DNA of 9,738 nucleotides, from NCBI GenBank assembly GCA_021778975.1, contig JAJYBO010000094.1:1-9738 (forward strand). The letters are read 5' to 3'. The stretch is from Deltaproteobacteria bacterium. GTDB lineage: Bacteria; Desulfobacterota; Desulfobacteria; Desulfobacterales; Desulfatirhabdiaceae. The notes under the pieces were generated by a model that did no database searches, was not told the DNA's origin, and worked only from the letters and a program-made list of their open reading frames with translations. The position numbers and the translations under genes were made by a program. This document shows, in pieces, positions 7,482-9,738 of this stretch; positions within the stretch are counted from its first letter, which is position 1, and every line of letters starts with the position of its first letter.

Positions 7482-8339
7482 ATGACAAAACGCATCGGGC
7501 TGGTCGTCAAAAACGATCCCCGCGCCATCCGCAAGGCCGATGAACTCGAAAACTGGCTGATGTCCCAGAAAATTCATGTATATCGGAAAGAGAATGCGCC
7601 TCAAACGCTGGCGGTTGGCGGTCAGGAAACATCCCATGCGCCCGACGATCTGTTCTGCGTTCTGGTGCTGGGCGGCGACGGCACTTTTTTAAGCGCGGTT
7701 CACTGGATCGGCAACTCTCCCATACCGGTTCTGGGCGTTAAATTCGGAGAGGTCGGTTTTTTGGCGGAAATATCCGAAGACAATCTTTTTTCCGTATTGA
7801 ATACCATCCTTCACAACGAGATAAAAACCCGGCGCCGGATGCGACTGACCGCCAGCATTGTCCGGGAAGACAGGGTCATATTTTCCGAAACGGTTTTAAA
7901 CGATGTGGTCGTCAACAAAAAGGCGTTGGCGCGTCTGGCCAATATCACGACATTTCTGGACAATCATTATCTGACCACCTACAGGGCGGACGGACTCATT
8001 GTCGCGACCCCCACCGGCTCGACCGCCTATTGTCTGGCGGCTGGCGGCCCCATTGTGCATCCCGCGGTTCCCGGTATTATCCTGACGCCTATCTGTCCGT
8101 TCACCCTGACCATTCGGCCTCTGATTATACCAGATTCCGTCGAGATACGCCTTGTCCTCGAGAAAAAGACTTCCGATATTTTGGTGACATTCGATGGCCA
8201 GTCCTGCATGGAACTGCATGATACGGATACGCTGATAATTCAGAAGAGTCCATATCCCGTACAGATGATCCGAATTCCGGAACAGCGGTATTTCGATATC
8301 GTCAAATCCAAACTCAGATGGAGTGGCAGCCGTGTTTAG
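7482..8339 (+). CDS. nadK: NAD kinase
   Basis: Phosphorylates NAD+ to NADP+ with ATP or polyphosphate; cytosolic, and the only route to NADP in most bacteria. It is 285 residues, normal for the family. Motifs: LVLGGDGTFL (61-70), whose Asp66 is the catalytic aspartate of GGDGT; VLNDVVVNK (138-146), the NE/D motif; YRADGLIVATPTGSTAYCLA (167-186), the NAD-binding conserved region; and VTFDGQ (235-240) near the C-terminus. One oddity is Lys87 in GVKFGEVGFLAE, where most family members have Asn (GVN-x-G). The ATG at 7482 is supported by GAGGT 7 bases upstream. The gene is divergent from the liv operon. No terminator is visible after its stop: the next promoter begins 5 bases downstream, so transcription may run on into the TPR gene. 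Confidence 0.96.
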   Translation: MTKRIGLVVKNDPRAIRKADELENWLMSQKIHVYRKENAPQTLAVGGQETSHAPDDLFCVLVLGGDGTFLSAVHWIGNSPIPVLGVKFGEVGFLAEISEDNLFSVLNTILHNEIKTRRRMRLTASIVREDRVIFSETVLNDVVVNKKALARLANITTFLDNHYLTTYRADGLIVATPTGSTAYCLAAGGPIVHPAVPGIILTPICPFTLTIRPLIIPDSVEIRLVLEKKTSDILVTFDGQSCMELHDTDTLIIQKSPYPVQMIRIPEQRYFDIVKSKLRWSGSRV

Positions 8340-8343
8340 GCTG

Positions 8344-8372
8344 TTGACATCCCTATATCCTTCCACTATAAC
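8344..8372 (+). promoter_or_regulatory. Strong sigma70-like promoter after nadK
   Basis: A perfect -35 hexamer TTGACA (8344-8349), a 17-base spacer and TATAAC (8367-8372; five of six matches) lie immediately after the nadK stop codon. This is the best promoter match in the window. Predicted start near 8379, giving an untranslated leader of about 155 bases before the TPR lipoprotein gene. Confidence 0.6.
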
Positions 8373-8456
8373 AAACGGATAAGGTGCTTCATATATCACA
8401 TCCATTGTGGAGGATACCGGCATCCGGGTGAGAGGTGACAGGGCATTTCGTTTGTA

Positions 8457-8487
8457 TTGACACTTCACCTGGTTGCAGTTTTATCAT
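8457..8487 (+). promoter_or_regulatory. Second possible promoter for the TPR lipoprotein gene
   Basis: A second perfect TTGACA (8457-8462) is followed by TATCAT (8482-8487; five of six matches) at a 19-base spacing, which is longer than optimal. A start near 8494 would give a leader of about 40 bases. It is weaker than the promoter at 8344, mainly because of the spacing. Confidence 0.3.
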
Positions 8488-8533
8488 GCGTGATCATTCG
8501 ACATTCATGACAGCGGCGTCCGGAGAGTTTTCC

Positions 8534-8896
8534 ATGACGTCCAGGCGGTTCATTGGCGTTATTTTCTGCTTGATGTTGACATCGGCGTGCAGCTCCATCC
8601 CCCCGTACCAGAACACGGCGCTGGATACACCTTCCCGTCATGTTCACAACGGCATGCAGTTTCTGGATATGGGAAAAATAGAAACCGCTGTACACGAATT
8701 CAACCGGGCCATTGAGCTTGACCCCAAATATTCCCCGGCCTATACGGGGTTGGGGCTTGCCTGTGGTCGGAAGGGAGATTTCAACTCGGCGTATCGGTTT
8801 ATGGAAAAATCCCGGATGACGGCAGTCAATCCCGACCAGCAAAATGCTGTCGCCAACGGATGGATGCAACTGGATCATATGAAAAAAACACCGTAA
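8534..8896 (+). CDS. Small TPR-repeat lipoprotein of unknown function
   Basis: 120 residues. The N-terminus MTSRRFIGVIFCLMLTSACSS is a short lipoprotein signal peptide: two Arg, a hydrophobic core and the lipobox-like LTSAC, with Cys19 as the predicted lipidated residue. Thr at -3 is permitted but not the commonest residue. Residues about 36-68 (HVHNGMQFLDMGKIETAVHE onwards, through FNRAIELDPKYS) form a clear TPR with the G-x-x-x-x-A and DP landmarks; about 70-100 form a second, less regular TPR (YTGLGLACGRKGDFNSAYRF). The protein is probably membrane-anchored on the periplasmic side and mediates protein contacts. The frame is open back to an ATG at 8435, but the ATG at 8534 has GGAG 8 bases upstream and places the signal peptide at the very N-terminus, so I prefer it. 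It lies between nadK and hflK. I do not recognise a named family; its partner is unknown. Confidence 0.8.
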   Translation: MTSRRFIGVIFCLMLTSACSSIPPYQNTALDTPSRHVHNGMQFLDMGKIETAVHEFNRAIELDPKYSPAYTGLGLACGRKGDFNSAYRFMEKSRMTAVNPDQQNAVANGWMQLDHMKKTP

Positions 8897-8901
8897 AATG
8901 C

Positions 8902-8913
8902 TTGCAATTGCAA
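8902..8913. repeat. 12-bp perfect palindrome TTGCAATTGCAA
   Basis: A perfect 12-base self-complementary sequence begins 5 bases after the TPR gene stop, in the 94-base gap before hflK. It could be an operator half-pair for a dimeric regulator of hflK or simply chance. There is no flanking T-run, so it is not a terminator by itself. Confidence 0.35.
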
Positions 8914-8917
8914 TGCA

Positions 8918-8939
8918 GGCGGAACTGCGTAGAACCGCC
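8918..8939 (+). terminator. Weak hairpin between the TPR gene and hflK
   Basis: GGCGG (8918-8922) and CCGCC (8935-8939) can form a 5-bp GC stem, with a possible short inner CT/AG pair across an AA/AA internal loop. A T-rich stretch (8947-8955) follows, but 7 bases after the stem, further than in an efficient intrinsic terminator. It may partly separate the lipoprotein transcript from hflK. I see no convincing separate hflK promoter in this gap. Confidence 0.3.
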
Positions 8940-8990
8940 GCTCTGGTTTTATTTTAACGATGTCGTCAAATTTATGTTTGGGAAATTGCT

Positions 8991-9738
8991 ATGAGCTGGG
9001 ATTGGGAAAAATTGAAAGAGCAGCAGCAAGGCAGAAGCGGCCCCGGTATGCCGCAACTGGAAGAACTGACCAACAAGCTGAAAAGCGTCAAACTTCCAGG
9101 AGGTCCCGTTCTGGTAGTCATACTTCTTCTGGCGCTACTGGGGACGTCCACTATATATACAGTGGGGGTGGATGAAGTAGGGGTGGTGCAGCGTTTTGGC
9201 AAATATGTGCGCACCACCCAACCGGGCCTGAATTTCAAGCTGCCTGTCGGCATCGAGAAGGTTACCAAAGTCAAGGTACGCCGTGTTTACAAAGAAGAAT
9301 TCGGGTTCAGCACCACCCGAGAGACAGACGGCAAACGGTTCTCGTCTTCCGGCAACGATGACGCCAATGTGGCCATGATGCTTACCGGAGATCTGAATGT
9401 GGTTCTCGCCCCCTGGATTGTCCAGTATCGCATCAGAGATCCCTACGATTATCTGTTCAAGGTCAAGGATGTTCGGCGATTGCTCACCGATATGTCCGAG
9501 GCCGCCATGCGTCTGGTTGTCGGAGACCGCAGCGTCAACGAAGTTATCAGCAAGCGGGAGGAAATTGCCGTAGAAGCCAAAAATATCCTCCAGAAAGAGC
9601 TGGACAATGCAGATTCGGGGCTGAGTATCGTCACTATCGAGATGAAAAAGACCAATGTCCCGGAACCGGTTCAGGCATCCTTCAACGAGGTCAACCAGGC
9701 GGTTCAGGAAAAAGAAAAGCTGATTTATCAGGCTAAGG
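8991..9738 (+). CDS. hflK: HflK, SPFH/prohibitin-domain regulator of FtsH protease (3' end outside the window)
   Basis: HflK, with HflC, forms a large membrane assembly that surrounds and modulates the FtsH protease. 249 residues are visible; the usual length is about 330-420. There is a short hydrophilic N-terminus (MSWDWEKLKEQQQG), one membrane segment at about 37-58, then the SPFH domain: VGVDEVGVVQRFGKYVRTTQ (58-77), PGLNFKLPVGIEKV (78-91), MLTGDLNVVLAPWIVQYRIRDP (130-151) and a C-terminal helical stretch that continues past the edge. The match to E. coli HflK (MLTSDENVV, VQYRVTDP) is clear. Compared with E. coli it lacks the long Gly-rich N-terminus and carries about 20 extra residues at roughly 102-128, rich in Ser, Gly and Asp. 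The ATG at 8991 has GGGA 7 bases upstream. hflC would be expected next. Confidence 0.93.
   Translation, partial: MSWDWEKLKEQQQGRSGPGMPQLEELTNKLKSVKLPGGPVLVVILLLALLGTSTIYTVGVDEVGVVQRFGKYVRTTQPGLNFKLPVGIEKVTKVKVRRVYKEEFGFSTTRETDGKRFSSSGNDDANVAMMLTGDLNVVLAPWIVQYRIRDPYDYLFKVKDVRRLLTDMSEAAMRLVVGDRSVNEVISKREEIAVEAKNILQKELDNADSGLSIVTIEMKKTNVPEPVQASFNEVNQAVQEKEKLIYQAK

Noticed and set aside
7383..7637. 84-codon minus-strand open frame overlapping the liv promoter and the nadK 5' end
   Set aside because: It covers the promoter region and is antisense to nadK; no motif or ribosome site supports it.
8435..8533. 33-residue N-terminal extension of the TPR lipoprotein
   Set aside because: It would bury the signal peptide internally; the ATG at 8534 has a good Shine-Dalgarno and puts the lipobox at the right distance.
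8465..8878. 137-codon minus-strand open frame
   Set aside because: Antisense to the TPR lipoprotein, without recognisable features.
1..9738. CRISPR array, defence island, mobile element, tRNA or rRNA
   Set aside because: No spaced direct repeats, transposase or integrase frames, terminal inverted repeats or tRNA-like cloverleaf were seen; almost all sequence is accounted for by housekeeping genes.

Overview
The window reads as a chromosomal housekeeping region of a Gram-negative bacterium, most likely a Desulfobacterota (deltaproteobacterial) lineage. This is inferred from roughly 50% GC, an HflK with a short N-terminus and an extra central insert, and the general flavour of the Liv, LigA and NadK proteins. 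No rRNA or other marker fixes the taxonomy. I see no mobile element, CRISPR array, tRNA or rRNA.

Left block, minus strand (7306 down to 1): one long convergently packed operon. It starts with a periplasmic branched-chain amino acid binding protein (livK, 7306-6173). Next come a hairpin/T-run attenuator (about 6074-6111), the two permeases livH (6021-5119) and livM (5016-3805), and the two ATPases livG (3805-2993) and livF (3006-2299). Two non-transport genes follow: NAD+-dependent DNA ligase ligA (2299-227) and an acylphosphatase cut by the window edge (217-1). The genes from livM to acyP are separated by no more than 9 bases or overlap, and two junctions are 1-base TGATG stop/start overlaps, so translational coupling is likely. 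Together LivK-LivH-LivM-LivG-LivF form a complete HAAT-type ABC importer. LigA and AcyP have no obvious functional tie to it and seem simply co-transcribed.

Centre (7307-7481): a divergent intergenic region. Good sigma70-like promoters face both ways, their -10 boxes overlapping, and drive the liv operon leftwards and nadK rightwards.

Right block, plus strand (7482-9738): NAD kinase nadK, then a small TPR lipoprotein of unknown role (8534-8896) with its own near-consensus promoter directly after the nadK stop, then the 5' part of hflK (8991 to the window end). hflK encodes the SPFH membrane protein that, with HflC, modulates the FtsH protease.

The window looks ordinary overall and I do not find a new system. 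The points worth a second look are regulatory or organisational: the liv attenuator, the overlapping divergent promoters, the ligA-acyP tail, and the uncharacterised TPR lipoprotein with its strong promoter and long leader.
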